A stretch of DNA of 64,000 nucleotides from Periconia sp. R9002 (Eukaryota > Ascomycota > Dothideomycetes > Pleosporales > Periconiaceae), in contig JAMAHW010000031.1 in assembly GCA_023627715.1 (NCBI GenBank), forward strand, positions 1-64,000, in the 5' to 3' direction. The position numbers and the translations under genes are program-made. Below the pieces are notes generated by a model, which was given only the letters and a program-made list of their open reading frames with translations, was not told the DNA's origin and searched no databases. Positions 43,684 through 56,600 of the stretch are shown in pieces. Within the stretch, counting starts at the first letter, position 1, and each line of letters starts with the position of its first letter.

Positions 43684-44964
43684 ATGGATATCGCCGCTCT
43701 TGTGAACCCCGTGTCCGAAGGACTTCCACGCCGTTCGCCCTCGGGATCACACACCGTCCCTGCGTCCAGTCCTATCACTCCCTCCGTAGCTCTCCCGACT
43801 CGTTCTCCGTCAACGAACAACAGACCGATGACAGGCAAGCGGAAACGACACGATCCTAAACCCATCTGGGCCGTTCGAATCGACGAGGTGGACTCGGATG
43901 GAAATACCTTCAATGAACACATGGAGAAACTCCAGAGGATGCGTCCTCCGCCACCTACACCCCAACCTCAGCCTCATCAGCAAGTCCGTCCTCAACCTCA
44001 ACCGGTCGCTGCCCATAATGTCAACGGCAACGGCCCCAAACCACCCACATCACACGACCTAACAGGCTATGCTCGCCCAGTGTCCGATGATGCTGAGGTC
44101 TATGACGAAGTTGCGCGCAAGGTGTGCGATTTTATCTGGACTGGGGTCATAGACAATCCCATAGTTCGGAAGGCCATAGCCGAGTCTCCGGATACTCAGG
44201 TCGAGGTTGAAGCGCGATGGGGACAGATCCAGGAGCGAGATAATGGAATGCGCGTCCAGGGCATACACCTTACGGAGACGGTTGTCAATCCCAACTATGC
44301 CGCTGACAGGACCAAATTCGAGAGTACAATGACCATGGAGCAACACAGAAAGATGAATGGATATCTCAACCATCAAGTGCAAAAATCTAGCAACAATCCT
44401 GGAAGGGAACGCGTTGATTACAAGCACACCAAAGAGATCGATCAGTTCTACGAGTTGGACCAAGAAGGGTTCGCGCTGTTATCGCCTGCGACACGGGAGA
44501 TTATTCAAATGTCCAAGCAACGGACGAGAATACGCGTAACCCGCGATGCAAAGAACCCCGCAAATATATTGGGCGCGATCATAAAATGTCGGGTGAACAA
44601 CATGGAAATTAGTTCTCCCCAGACAGAGTGGGATTACCGAATCGGCATCAATCTCGAAGTGAGATACCCTGGTCCACTTGACGCGCTTACGCCTGTTGTC
44701 GAACCCGGAAAGGATATCAAATCGATGCAGAGGCATAAGGATCGCGTCTCGTACTCATGGTTGAAAGCCTATCAAATCGACCTGACCCAAGTTAGTCAAG
44801 GCGATCACAAAAATCATGAACTGGAACTGGAATTGAATTCGGATGTACTTTTGCAAAATGGCGACCACATCCTGCAGACGAAGCAGCCTAGCAACTTTGA
44901 AAAACTCATCAATGGGATGATGAACAATTTGAGGGTGCTGTCGAGAGAGATTACGCCGCAGTAA
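43684..44964 (+). CDS. CET1: mRNA-capping RNA 5'-triphosphatase (Cet1/Pct1 type)
   Basis: This intronless gene encodes 426 residues from the ATG at 43684 (AACATGG context). An in-frame ATG at 43609 would add 25 residues and is the alternative. The enzyme removes the gamma phosphate from nascent pre-mRNA, the first capping step in the nucleus, and belongs to the metal-dependent tunnel family found in fungi but not animals. The metal-binding strands are visible: VEVEARWG near the start of the domain and LELELNS near its end, with WDYRIGINLEVRYP and the RVSYSWLKAYQIDLTQV strand between. The N-terminal 130 residues are Pro/Gln/Ser-rich and probably disordered. Confidence 0.92.
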   Translation: MDIAALVNPVSEGLPRRSPSGSHTVPASSPITPSVALPTRSPSTNNRPMTGKRKRHDPKPIWAVRIDEVDSDGNTFNEHMEKLQRMRPPPPTPQPQPHQQVRPQPQPVAAHNVNGNGPKPPTSHDLTGYARPVSDDAEVYDEVARKVCDFIWTGVIDNPIVRKAIAESPDTQVEVEARWGQIQERDNGMRVQGIHLTETVVNPNYAADRTKFESTMTMEQHRKMNGYLNHQVQKSSNNPGRERVDYKHTKEIDQFYELDQEGFALLSPATREIIQMSKQRTRIRVTRDAKNPANILGAIIKCRVNNMEISSPQTEWDYRIGINLEVRYPGPLDALTPVVEPGKDIKSMQRHKDRVSYSWLKAYQIDLTQVSQGDHKNHELELELNSDVLLQNGDHILQTKQPSNFEKLINGMMNNLRVLSREITPQ

Positions 44965-45884
44965 AAGTGGAGAGGCAGCGGCGGTGTCATCGGAGTGAAA
45001 CATGAAAGCTGGATGGAGTCGCTTATAAACTCTGGTAAAGTCACCGTGGCATGCACGTACGTATGTATGCATCATAGTTATACGATTTGATTGTATTTGT
45101 AGTATTTCTGCTGGATGGTAAAGAGTCTAATCCTGGAATGAAGATGGCTGAAACGCCGATGATGGCATTCGGTACGGCGTAAGGTAGTCCAAATAAGATA
45201 CCCCCTTGTTTTCACAGCCTTTGAACCTTCCCAGAGCATTGAATAATGATTGAAGTTCGCCTGACTTATCTACTCGCATGCAATGATGGATGGAAGAACT
45301 ACATTTGATCGATACTTGACTATTATCTATATGTAATGACCATTCCGGCGAAGTAAGAAACTGTAGGCGAGCCTGGATCAATGCATGTACAAAATGAACG
45401 CACACTGAACAGTATGTACATACATGTATGTATGCTTGCAAAGAAATTTAATAAGATGACAAATAACTCTACACAACAGAGCAACTTGGTTGAAGATTTT
45501 ACTTTTGGTGAAGTTCAAGGTGGTTTCGAGGCGTGCATGTGAGGTTGACGAGAGGTCATCGTGCACGGACTCAAGGCTGCCTGTGGAGCTTTAGATGTCT
45601 ACTGTTGTTGGTAATGATCACGTCTCAAACGCACACCCTCATACCTTCCCTCATCCACTCAACTCCCCACCTCTTCTTGTCCCTCCTTCGCACCGTAGCA
45701 CAAGCTCGCTACTTCTACGACTGTATTGTTGCAACATCAATATCGTCCGGTCAGCTCGCCTGTCGGGTGCGCCACTCAACAGCTCCCTCCATCTATCACC
45801 TTCCACTAGGTTCCTAACCCTTCAACACGTCACCCACCTGCCATCTTCCTTCGTTGAACTCACATCTCGCTCCAACCAGCTACG
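44965..45884. other. Intergenic
   Basis: This region contains GTATGTAC-type repeats around 45060 and 45415-45430 and a CT-rich leader region before RPN2. A short minus-strand frame at 45127-45291 ends in a plausible peptide but has no support. Confidence 0.45.
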
Positions 45885-48800
45885 ATGGTTGGCCTCACGT
45901 CCGCTGCCGGTGTTGTCGGTTTTCTCGCCGAGCCAGATGCCGCATTGCGCTCCTTCGCCCTGCGCCGATTAAACGAAGAGATTGACCTGCTATGGCCGGA
46001 GGTTGCGGGCTCGGTCAGTCAGATGTAAGCGCACCTCTCGATATTTTTGCTGGATAAGAGATTAAAGAAGGCTGTTTCTAACGTCATGTGCGTCATAGTG
46101 AGGCTCTATACGAAGACGAGTCCTTCCCGGAGCGAGAACTTGCGGCTCTCGTCGCGGCGAAGATCTACTATCAGCTTCAGGAATACAATGAGAGTATGGT
46201 ATTTGCGCTTGGTGCTGGCAAGCTCTTTGATATCCACCAGTCGGGAGAGTTTGAGGAGACAATTTTGGGTAAGTAAAGTGACGGGCGATAACGGCAACAG
46301 CCAGCACGCTCGCTTATAGCGAGGCCCATCTTCAACACGTCCAAATTGCGTTCCCCATCATCATACAAGAGATAACTAACAGAGACCTTCCAGCAAAATG
46401 CTTAGATACATATATTGCGTTATCGGCAATGCACAACCCCCCCACGCCGATAAGCCGAGCAAACCACGCCCCCCCTCAGTTGATAACTTCCTTCGACAAG
46501 GCCACATCTGGAGGTGGAAGCACGTCAGCTGGTTTGACCTCACCGATAACTCCCTTCTCACAGTCCGCGCTACCCTCAAAATCCCTTCTTTCTAGAGAAG
46601 ATTCCTCGACATTCGACCCCACACTTCCCGGAGGTGGGAACGCTGGCGTAGCCGGAGCACACCCTACTCCCCTGGTTCTGCAACGGAGTGTTCAAAAGAA
46701 TTTACAGGCCACCATAAGACGCATCTTCGAGAGCTGCTACGAGCAGGGCGATTATAAGCAGGTTGTTGGTATCGCGATTGAGGCGCGCAATCTGGAAGTT
46801 TTGCGGGAGTGTTTCCTTCGTGCAAGCCAAGATGAGAAGAAGCAAGGGAAGAAACCTGCGACTTCCTCATCTTCCAAGAGTGAGGAGCTCATGGAGTACG
46901 TTCTCGACATCTGTATGAACGTAGTGCAGGAGCGAGGCCTGAGGAATGAGGTACGAGTATAGGATACATTTTTCGTCTGCACAAGTTAACAGTACACAGA
47001 TTCTCAAGCTCATTCTTGATCTCTTGAACGACATTCCCAACCCCGACTACTTCTCCATAGCCAAATGCGTGGTGTATCTCAACCAACATTCCATGGCATC
47101 AAATCTCATTCGCCAACTTGTCGAGCGAGGAGATAGCAAGTCCCTTGCCACCGCCTACCAGATCTCTTTCGATCTTTACGAAAATGGTACGCAGGAATTC
47201 CTCGCGAAAGTAATGGGCGAGCTTCCCGCAGAAGACGAGAGCGAAGAGAAGACGGGAGAAAACGGGGATGCTTCACAGAAGCCAGCAGAGGGCGCGGGAG
47301 AGAACGATGGTCTGCTTTCCAACGTTGACACCAGCAACGTCTCGACAGTAGTATCTCGCACCAAGTCAAAGACTCCCTCCGAGAATGAGCTCAAAGCCTT
47401 TAACTTGGTCCGCGATGTTCTTCAGGGCACTAAGAGCATTGAACTCAACTTGGAGTTCCTATACCGAAATAACCACGCAGACAAGAACGTGCTCAACAAG
47501 ATCCGTGATAGCTTGGAGTCGAGAAACTCAATTTTCCACTCGGGTGTGACATTTGCGAACGCCTTCATGAACGCGGGAACGACGAACGATACCTTTTTCC
47601 GAGAGAATCTGGATTGGCTTGGCAAGGCCGTGAACTGGTCAAAGTTTACTGCTACTGCGGCGTTGGGCGCCATCCACCGAGGCAACATTACGCAAGGACA
47701 GAAGCTTTTGGAGCCTTACCTTCCCAAGGACTCAGTCAACTCTGGTTCGCACTATGAGCAGGGTGGCTCATTATATGCTCTGGGATTGATTTACTCGAAC
47801 ACCGGAACACACGTTCTAGACTACCTGCTGAAGCAATTCAAGAACGCGTCTGAAGAAGTTATTCAACATGGAGGTGCGCTTGGTTTGGGCGTTGCTGGAA
47901 TGGCCACCGGGTCTGAAGAAATCCTTGAGGCCTTCAAGCAAGTGCTTTTTACCGACTCCGCTGTCAACGGTGAGGCTGTTGGTCTCTCAATGGGTCTCGT
48001 CATGCTTGGTACTGGAAATATCCAGGCTCTGGAGGATATGATCCAATATGCCCATGACACTCAGCACGAGAAGATCGTTCGTGGTCTTGCGATTGGCATG
48101 GCATTGATCATGTATGCTCGCCAAGAGGCTGCGGATGAACTAATTAACGGTCTGCTCGATGACCCAGACCCAACTCTGCGATACGGAGGCATCATGACCA
48201 TCGCACTTGCGTACTGTGGAACTGGCAGCAACAAGGCTGTGAGGAGGTTACTCCATGTTGCTGTCAGCGATGTCAGTGACGACGTTCGACGAGTAGCTGT
48301 TATGAGCTTGGGTTTCGTCCTTTTCCGGAAACCTGGCAGCGTGCCTCGTATGGTAGAGCTGCTTGCTGAGTCCTACAATCCTCACGTACGTTATGGCGCA
48401 ACAATGGCTCTTGGTATCGCTTGTGCAGGCACCGGCCTTGACGAAGCTATCGATCTCCTCGAGCCTATGATGAAGGATTCTACCGACTTTGTACGACAAG
48501 GAGCCTTGATCTCCCTTTCTATGATCATGATACAACAAAATGAGGCCATGAACCCTAAGGTTGCAACTATCAGGAAAACACTTACCAAGGTCATCGGCGA
48601 CCGCCACGAGGATGCCATGGCCAAATTTGGTTGTGCCCTAGCTCTCGGTATCATCGATGCTGGTGGACGTAACTGCACCATCGGGCTCCAAACTCAAACC
48701 GGTAACCTCAATATGTCGGCGATTGTAGGAATGGCAGTCTTCACCCAGTACTGGTACTGGTTTCCATTGACACACTTCCTATCTCTAAGCTTCACACCCA

Positions 48801-49539
48801 CTGCCATCATCGGCGTAGATCAGGATCTCGAAATTCCTTCGTTCAAGTTCCATAGCAACACCAAGCCAAGCATGTTCGATTACCCACCGGAAGCGGAAGT
48901 GAAGACAGAGGAGGCGCCACAAAAGGTGAAGACGGCTGTTCTTTCAACCACAGCCCAGGATAAGCGACGGAAAGCTGTAAAGGCAAAGCAACGCCAGGAC
49001 GGTATGGATATCGATCAAACACCGACGACCCCTAAAATCACAGACGACGACAAGATGGATGTAGATGAGGACAAGAAGGACGAGAAGGAAAGCTCGCCAG
49101 CGACCGAGACGAAGAAGAAGGTAGAAAAGGAGAAGGTTGGTTATGATCTCGAGAACATGTCACGCGTGTTGCCGGGGCAGGTGAAGTACATCAGCTTCCC
49201 TGAGGAACGATATGTTCCTGTGAAGAAGGTATGTACAACGTATTTCGCGCAGAAAAAGTCCGTGCTAACTCAATCCAGCCAACCGGCGGCGTCATTTTGC
49301 TGACTGATACTAAACCTGCGGAACCGAAAACTTTGCTCGAGTTAAAGGTCAAGAAGGCCGCTCCTGTACCTACACCCGGCGGTGCTGGACCGTCGGGTGA
49401 CCAAGCACCTACCGGGGTGCAGGCGGGTCATACACCCGCGCCGGTAAATGACAACATGGTAGATGAAGGCAGCGACGAAGCATCAGTTCCTGGAGAATTC
49501 GATTACCATTCGGATGCAGCGGATGGGGATGACGATTAG
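45885..49539 (+). CDS. RPN2: 26S proteasome regulatory subunit Rpn2 (PSMD1)
   Basis: Five exons (45885-46024, 46099-46268, 46394-46950, 47000-49228, 49279-49539) encode 1118 residues. Rpn2 is the large scaffold of the 19S base that binds Rpn10, Rpn13 and the ATPase ring. The N-terminal helical region starts MVGLTSAAGVVGFLAEPD. The centre, about residues 400-800, consists of proteasome/cyclosome repeats such as HGGALGLGVAGMATGSEEI, RYGGIMTIALAYCGTGS and RYGATMALGIACAGTG. The C-terminal third has a charged Lys/Glu insert, then the conserved LPGQVKYISFPEERYVPVKK and an acidic end (DGDDD). Introns are 49-125 bases. Intron 4 falls between VKK and PTGGVILLTD. Confidence 0.96.
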
Positions 49540-50115
49540 GTGATTGTCTGATTGAGGGGTATGAGTGTGCTTCTGTACCATCAGCTCGGGCCAGGGACGT
49601 GTACGTCTTGCATTAATTGAGGCGCAGGAGGCAAGAAGTGCCCGAGATGCCAGCCCGCTTTAGACTTTTTTGAGCAATGTAAAATAGCCCACCAACAGTC
49701 TACAGGTCCCTATTCATCCATGAGTTTTTGCATGTATGTATGCTTGTAATGCAATCGAATTGTACAATATTTGTGAATCTACAATATTTCCATCAATCGC
49801 TCTGCTTGAAGTTCTAGAGAGGAAAGTAGCAGCCCGTTTTTTATGAAAAGTGAGTATTAAACATGTATGTAGTACTAGGAATCATACTTTTGTATAGGTA
49901 ACATGATAAGAACATATGTATAGGTAACTGTACAACGCACCAATCGTTTGCGACGAGAAAAACACTATTCAACAGTTCAGAATGAAGTTCAAGTGAGGTC
50001 ATATGCTTATGTCAGCTATCGTCGGTCCGACCTCCTCCGATCATCCCTGGCCAATCTCGATTTCCATACGTTCAGATTATGCCTTGAAAAGGTTGAAGCT
50101 CATGTCAACTCCGCG
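49540..50115. other. Intergenic
   Basis: This holds the RPN2 3' flank and the COX10 promoter. The COX10 frame is open back to 49948 but contains no ATG before 50116. Confidence 0.5.
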
Positions 50116-51648
50116 ATGAGTCTCAGGACTCCGTTATCACGACTATCGAGACCTCAAGATGTGGATTCTGTGTGCTTACAATGTTGGCGAAGACTTTCTC
50201 GAACACCAATGCCCGCGCGGCGAGCTTTCTCCTCGGTATCCCGTAGCCGGCAGGGCGTGGTAGCTTCTGGGAAAACACGGAACGCATTCTACAAAGACTA
50301 CTTTTGGGCGAACCCAACATTGGGGGAGGCACTTGGAGGTTCAATTGCACGACCGAGGCGGGAACTGCAGAGTTCTGTAGTTGGAGTGAGGACAGGTCCA
50401 GATACGCAGAGCTCCAACCAAGCTGGATCTTCACAGTCATCCCCTTTGCAAGCTACAGAGCAAAAGGATCTTCCGCACAGAAGACGGCAGAAAGCGCGGC
50501 AATTAGCTGCCAACGAAAACAATGGCGAAGCTTATCCAATTGCGCCAGATGCGTCCGCCCAACTGGCCGCCATCTCCTCGACGCTTCCGCAGCGATCCCT
50601 CAAACGGATATTCACCACATACCTTTCGTTATCGAAACCACGACTTTCTTTTCTAGTGGTTCTCACGGCCACCGCCGCATATTCGTTATATCCCGTTCCT
50701 GGACTACTTGCACCAAGTGCGACGGACACGCCGTCCCTCTCTACACTTACGCTGTTCTTCCTTACAACCGGCACTGCGTTATCCTCAGCATCTGCCAATG
50801 CCTTCAACATGCTCATGGAGCCTGAGCACGATGCAAAAATGAGCAGGACACGGAATCGACCGCTGGTTCGCAAGCTTATAAGCACGAGGGGAGCTTTGAT
50901 ATTTGCTATCCTATGCGGCTCTGTGGGTACGGTGGCATTGTACTTTGGTGTTAATCCTACCACAGCCTTCTTGGGTGCTTCGAATATTGTTTTATACGCA
51001 GGCATCTATACACCGCTTAAGCGGATATCGGTACTCAATACATGGGTTGGGGCTGTGGTAGGAGGTATTCCACCACTCATGGGTTGGACAGCTGCAGCGG
51101 GGCAGTGCGCTCACGAAGGGACATGGCAAGAACTGCTCTTCGGCGAAGGTAATGCTGGTGGCTGGCTGTGCGCTACATTGCTCTTTGCTTGGCAATTCCC
51201 ACATTTCAACTCGCTCTCATGGTCCATCCGTGATGAGTACAAAAACGCAGGGTACCGCATGCTGGCTTGGGTCAATCCCGCCCGCAACGGCCGCGTTGCT
51301 CTTCGCTACTCGATACTCATGTTCCCTATCTGCATTGGGTTGTCCTACTGTGGTGTCACAGATTGGAGTTTCATTGTCACAAGTAGTGCAGTAAATGGAT
51401 GGATGGCTTGGAAAGCAGTTGAGTTTTGGCGCGAGCAAGGCCACAAAGGAACAGCCAGGGGGCTATTTTGGGCCAGTGTGTGGCATATACCAATCGTCCT
51501 GGTTCTAGCCATGGCGCAAAAGAAGGGCTTGGGCGAGCGATTGTGGAGGAGCATATTTGGCTATCCGGAGGTAGAAGATGAGGATGATTCGTATTATGAA
51601 GCGGAGGAGTTGGAAGAAGAAGAGCGCCGCAAACCAGTCGTGGGATGA
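50116..51648 (+). CDS. COX10: Protoheme IX farnesyltransferase, mitochondrial (Cox10)
   Basis: This intronless gene encodes 510 residues from the ATG at 50116, the first in frame. Cox10 makes heme O from heme B and farnesyl diphosphate in the inner mitochondrial membrane, for cytochrome c oxidase. The N-terminus (MSLRTPLSRLSRPQD, then RRAFSSVSRSR) is a typical presequence. The UbiA prenyltransferase domain spans about 170-480, with YLSLSKPRLSFLVVLTA, the first Asp-rich motif NAFNMLMEPEHDAKMSRT followed by NRPL, YTPLKRISVLNTWVGAVVG and the second motif DEYKNAGYRM. About eight membrane helices are expected. The C-terminus is acidic. Confidence 0.96.
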   Translation: MSLRTPLSRLSRPQDVDSVCLQCWRRLSRTPMPARRAFSSVSRSRQGVVASGKTRNAFYKDYFWANPTLGEALGGSIARPRRELQSSVVGVRTGPDTQSSNQAGSSQSSPLQATEQKDLPHRRRQKARQLAANENNGEAYPIAPDASAQLAAISSTLPQRSLKRIFTTYLSLSKPRLSFLVVLTATAAYSLYPVPGLLAPSATDTPSLSTLTLFFLTTGTALSSASANAFNMLMEPEHDAKMSRTRNRPLVRKLISTRGALIFAILCGSVGTVALYFGVNPTTAFLGASNIVLYAGIYTPLKRISVLNTWVGAVVGGIPPLMGWTAAAGQCAHEGTWQELLFGEGNAGGWLCATLLFAWQFPHFNSLSWSIRDEYKNAGYRMLAWVNPARNGRVALRYSILMFPICIGLSYCGVTDWSFIVTSSAVNGWMAWKAVEFWREQGHKGTARGLFWASVWHIPIVLVLAMAQKKGLGERLWRSIFGYPEVEDEDDSYYEAEELEEEERRKPVVG

Positions 51649-52846
51649 GGAGGCCGATTCGGACGACACGCGAGTCCGACAGAAGCGTATGTCCCTCTGC
51701 TTCTTCTACAACCCCCATACGATGTTGAACTAATCGGGAACAGTTTGCGGGAAATGGCTCACTTCGAGGTTTGACCCATTGCTCGATAGGTAGTCGACAA
51801 CTACCCTGTTTCCATATCTATTGTATCATATGTATATGTCATCCATATCAGTCTAGACGAGGCGCAAAGAAAACGGGTACGCGGCATATCAATCCACGTG
51901 GTACAGCTATTGTTTTGACGTCATATGTAAGAGTTCTGTGTACCCCCCTCCCTCCACCTGTGTCGATACCCAGGGTAGCGATACTCTGTGAGGATCAAAT
52001 TGAAATTGAAATTCATGTAAGAGTTCTTTGTACAACTGTAGCAATATAAAAAATTGGTAGCGAGCGGTACGATACGATCCCGTGTGCTACCATATATCAG
52101 TTGGTCCGTGTGTCTCATGGTATTTCTTTATATTGCGAGCGGGTAACTGGCGGAACATCTTAACGACGTACCCAAGATGCTCATCACTATTTGAAACTTT
52201 GCGGTGTAGACTATCTCAGTCTGACGAACGACGTGAGGAAAATTCCGAACACTCAATACTTACCACAAAATTCTCAAATTTCAAACAAAATCACAAATGC
52301 ATGACCAGAAACGCCGCTATAGGGCTAGCAAGTCGCATGATACAAATTGGCAGGAGCATTGCGAGATTGAAAAGTGACCTATATTCCCCACACCACAATA
52401 TACGTACCCCTGCCCTTCGTTTCGACTACTCTGGAGTTCTCAGGGCAACGCTCGCCAATCACCACCAATCCTGCAAGCGAAGCTTAATCAAAGATTCATC
52501 TATATTAACAATTTAGATTCAAAAGCACTTTATTTCTCGAAATTGCTACGCCTTAGTTACCGCCCGCGGCATCTGGACATCCAAGTCCCGACATGCATAT
52601 TCTGATATTGTGACGCGTCCGCCGTGCTAGGTATGGTTGGGCGCTGTTTGGGGCGGCCGCACGGATGGAAGGGAAGGCAAAAGAAACAAAACAAGGTCAC
52701 TATTGCAGAACTAAAAAGGAAAATGGTGGGGGGTTAAAGAATGGGAATTCATATATAAATGAAAGGTCCTCGGTGGGACGAGAAGGAAGTCAAGGACCGA
52801 CTGCAGTTCACCTTCAGACCCTCATCCACCGTTTCAAGAAGCAAAC
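51649..52846. other. Intergenic
   Basis: I see no gene in these 1.2 kb. The right end is the promoter of the AA9 gene. Confidence 0.5.
52752..52759 (+). promoter_or_regulatory. TATA box of the AA9 gene
   Basis: TATATAAA lies about 90 bases before the ATG at 52847, a normal distance for a strongly inducible fungal gene. Confidence 0.6.
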
Positions 52847-53630
52847 ATGAAGTTCCTCGTTTCTGCCCTCCTCGCCGCTACGGCGTCCGCTCACTACACC
52901 TTCCCGGCTCTGGTCGTGGATGGCAAGGCAACAAACCAGTGGGAGTATGTCCGTAAGACGACGAACTATCAGTCCAACGGCCCCGTGACCGATGTATGTC
53001 CATGTCCCACTTAGACCTCCCTCCCACTCTTTCACCTCACCCTACCCAAAGCAAACCGAACCCCAACACCAAACTAACCTCTCTCTCTAGGTCACCTCCT
53101 CCCAAATTCGCTGCTACGAGCTCTCCCCCGGCACGGGCGCAAAGACCTATGAAGTCAACGCAGGCTCGACCCTAGGCTTCACGGCAGTAACCTCCATCTC
53201 GCACCCGGGAACCCTCCAATTCTACGCCGCCAAGGTGCCCGACGGCCAAACGGCCGCGACCTGGGATGGCAGCGGCAACGTCTGGTTCAAGCTCTTCTCG
53301 CAGGGCCCCACCATCTCGGGTGGCCAGCTCAGCTGGCCCTCGGACGGCAAGACCACAGTCTCCATCCCCATCCCCAAGTCCCTCCCCTCCGGAGAGTACC
53401 TCTTCCGCGTCGAGCACATTGCCTTGCACTCGGCCGGATCCGCCGGCGGCGCCCAGTTCTACATCAGCTGCGCCCAGGTCAAGGTTAACAACGGTGGAAG
53501 TGGCTCCCCTGGCCCGCTCGTCAGCTTCCCCGGTGCGTACAAGGCTACCGACCCGGGAATCTTGATCAACATCTACTACCCTGTGCCCACTTCTTACACC
53601 GCCCCCGGCCCTGCCGTCTGGAGCGGTTAG
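52847..53630 (+). CDS. AA9 lytic polysaccharide monooxygenase (former GH61)
   Basis: Two exons (52847-52993, 53091-53630) with a 97-base intron encode 228 residues. AA9 enzymes are secreted copper enzymes that oxidatively cut cellulose and related plant glucans. The signal peptide MKFLVSALLAATASA is followed directly by His16, which becomes the copper-binding N-terminal histidine. The second histidine-brace residue lies in SISHPGTLQFY, and the axial region in GAQFYISCAQV. HIALHSAGS carries further active-site residues. Cysteines in IRCYE and YISCAQ fit the conserved disulfide. There is no carbohydrate-binding module or linker. The gene stands alone, with a TATA box about 90 bases upstream. 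Confidence 0.95.
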
Positions 53631-56600
53631 AAGGGTGGCGTTGGAATGGGTTTGCGGTTGGGTCTTGGGGGACTGCAGGGGCTTCGCTTCTTTTGTATAT
53701 CTATACACTTCTTTTTTGAACGGTCTTTTTTTGCATTTAGGTTAACGTAGAACGAATTCAGCGTATGCATCAGTTTAGATGAAAAGCTGTAACCTACTCC
53801 CACAACACTTCAGACATCTTCTCCCAAGATCTTTGAACAGGCTGAACTGTGACTAACTGAACGTTGAGGTGTAATTACACACTGCATGTACACTTCTTCT
53901 TTTCTCTCAGCCCCCCTTATCACTTCGCTTGGAATCCGCAATTTTTCTCGGCAGTCTACACATTCATCACCTTCTTCGTTCCCGCTCTCTAGGACCGTAC
54001 TTGGGGCGAAAGGGATTGTTTACATATGACTACACAATCCAATAATCAATTCAAACAACCTCCTCCAAAAAGTAGACGAAGGAGATATCGTTTGAAACTA
54101 GCGAAATACGCAACACTAAACAGCACTTACACACACACGTTCACAACAAACAACGTTCGACAACTCCACATATTCCAACTTAATCAAACCAACCATCCCC
54201 TCTCCCCACAGAAAAACATACAGCAATTTAATCCCCAAGAACACGGTCTTCCCAGCTTCATCAAATCATTCTAAATTACATGATCTATCTCAAAAGACAA
54301 ATACTACACTCTAGCCACAGACAAAATATCAAAACAATGCCTCAAGCATTATAGTAGATACAGTTATGGATGTCCTTATATTATACAACATGCACAGATA
54401 ATTCGCATCCGTCTCCTCTGCCTTTTTCTTGAATAACTCGTTAGTTGTTTGTGCAAACGTAGATGAAAACCTTAGTTATGGATGAATTTAAAGACGCCCT
54501 TTGGGTATGTAGATGGATTGGACTGGATAATGCTATGATTACGTCTACGTGTGATATCGCGTTTTTACTGTTTATTATTGTACCTTGGGACAGGAATGCA
54601 TGGGATAAGGAGTTTTGATGTTTGTAAGATTAAGTAAGTGTTGTTTTGCACATGAATGTACTAGAATAGGAGATCGGATTTTTTTGTGGTGTCTTTGGGC
54701 GAGATGAGGATTCGCGATACTAGGTAGCTAACGAGGCAGAAAACAAAAAAGGTGATGTTACTGTCTAACTCACCCGGTTACAAGCAGTAAGAACACGGCA
54801 AGACATTATCAGAGGATGCCCAGACCTGGACGGATATACAAGTACCTCATTTCGCGAGGCTATACTTATTTACGACAAAGGAAGTTCCTGGGATTGGACT
54901 AGGTATGCGTTAGCAATAAGAATAACTGTTAAGAGCTACATAGTTTGTTGAGAATTATTATTTGTTGTTTGGGGGATTTGGTATGGAGATGCGAGGGGGG
55001 TATGATGGGGAAGAATTTTAAGTTAGGATGGGGCACGTATGATGAATTGTTGCACCTTTATGTCTGAGTATATACTGTGTGGTGAGAGAAGAAGTTCGAC
55101 GAGCTATTTTGGTACTTGTGATGGACAAAGATGGTATTGTTCCAACGATACTACCTTTTCTCTAACTATTGAAATTGCGTATCATCATATCTCTCGCGGC
55201 AGAAGACTGTGAGCTCGGGACACTGCAGTTCGCAGATACGGACGATGTCATAACATTTGTTTCTTCTCTTTCCAGTATACGGTTGTGCAGGGAATAAGGC
55301 GTTTGGTATGCAAGAGGGATATGTTTTGGATATGGTAAAGACGTGTAAGTTTTCAATCCGATGTTTCAATGGCCTTGATAGATGCCTAGTCATTGTCTTG
55401 AATAGATGGTTGATCATCTGTGAGCAGTTGGCATGTCAATGCCTACTCATATTCTTGTGAAAAGAGAAAGGACGTATTATTTGCATAATAATGGAAGTAT
55501 GTGCGGTATCAACACAGAAACGGGACATCAAAAATGTTCTCTTCTTCGCAATTGATTGGTGTAATCAGCAGAAACAGGACATATATATGTCAACTTATCA
55601 CCACATCCGTATAATGCGCTCGCCAGGGTGATCACAGAAAAGGGGTCGAAGAACGATTTTTGACCGTGGTTGGCGGGGCAAACGATAGCAGAGTCGCTTC
55701 AGTGAGCAAGAGGAGATAGATGTGCCTAGCTATGAGTAATCGTGGAATGACTGGCCTGCAGAATTCTGAAAATTCAAGAGAGAGATAAGAATGAGCAGAA
55801 CTGCTAGGTGAAGCTAACGAGAGAGGCGCAGTTGGGGAATGAAGGACGATGGATGAACTTCCAGAACTGACCAAGTTCAAGGACGATGGAGTGTTGTCAT
55901 TTTCCAAACAGTCCGGAATTGTATGTAGCACACATTCACTCTCTGCGACTGGCTAATTCGAGTTAACGAACGCAATCACACATAGCAATCTGAGATCATG
56001 CTTTGGTTACCTATCTCTTAGCCAGTGAAAAATCCCCTGCGCTCCTCACAAGGTATCACGATTATCAATCACTCTCTCTTGTCTACTACTTCAATTGCGT
56101 GCTATCAGACGCTCTCCAAATTGTTCGACCAAAGTGGATCCCGTCCCGTCCCAATAATCACCCTCCCGGTCCAGGGCCCAAAAACCATTGCCGGTCACCA
56201 ATATGCATAACAGGCGTCTACTATCAATAAAATGCACGTTTCTTCACACTCGCTTTCAACCGCCACTTCGTACTGCTACTTTCTCCAAATCCGTCACATA
56301 CTCCGACATTGCCCACTTCTTCTCAATTTTGCACTAAGGCTCGGTGTCGCCGTCTTGACTTACCCTTGTGCTACGTGCACTCATAGCGACGCCCCCGCTC
56401 GTGGTGTACATAGACCCACCGCTAGAATAGGTCAATACGTCTGCGAAGGAGCTCCGAGCATGCTCCAGGTTCGTCTTTAATAAGCTTTGCCATGCTTTTG
56501 ATGTACCTAGTTCTAAGTCTATCATGGGTAAGTATGACAGGACGCCAAATGAGCAGCTGCATAGTTAGCGTATACCTATGTGCTCGCTTGCGCTGCATGT

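Noticed and set aside
49948..50115. N-terminal extension of the COX10 frame
   Set aside because: It begins with TTG and contains no ATG. The mitochondrial presequence starts at 50116.
8566..51648. A mitochondrial gene cluster (IleRS, Mgr2, Lip2, Atg44, Cox10)
   Set aside because: The genes are 5-19 kb apart, on both strands and mixed with unrelated genes. Shared location of products is common by chance.
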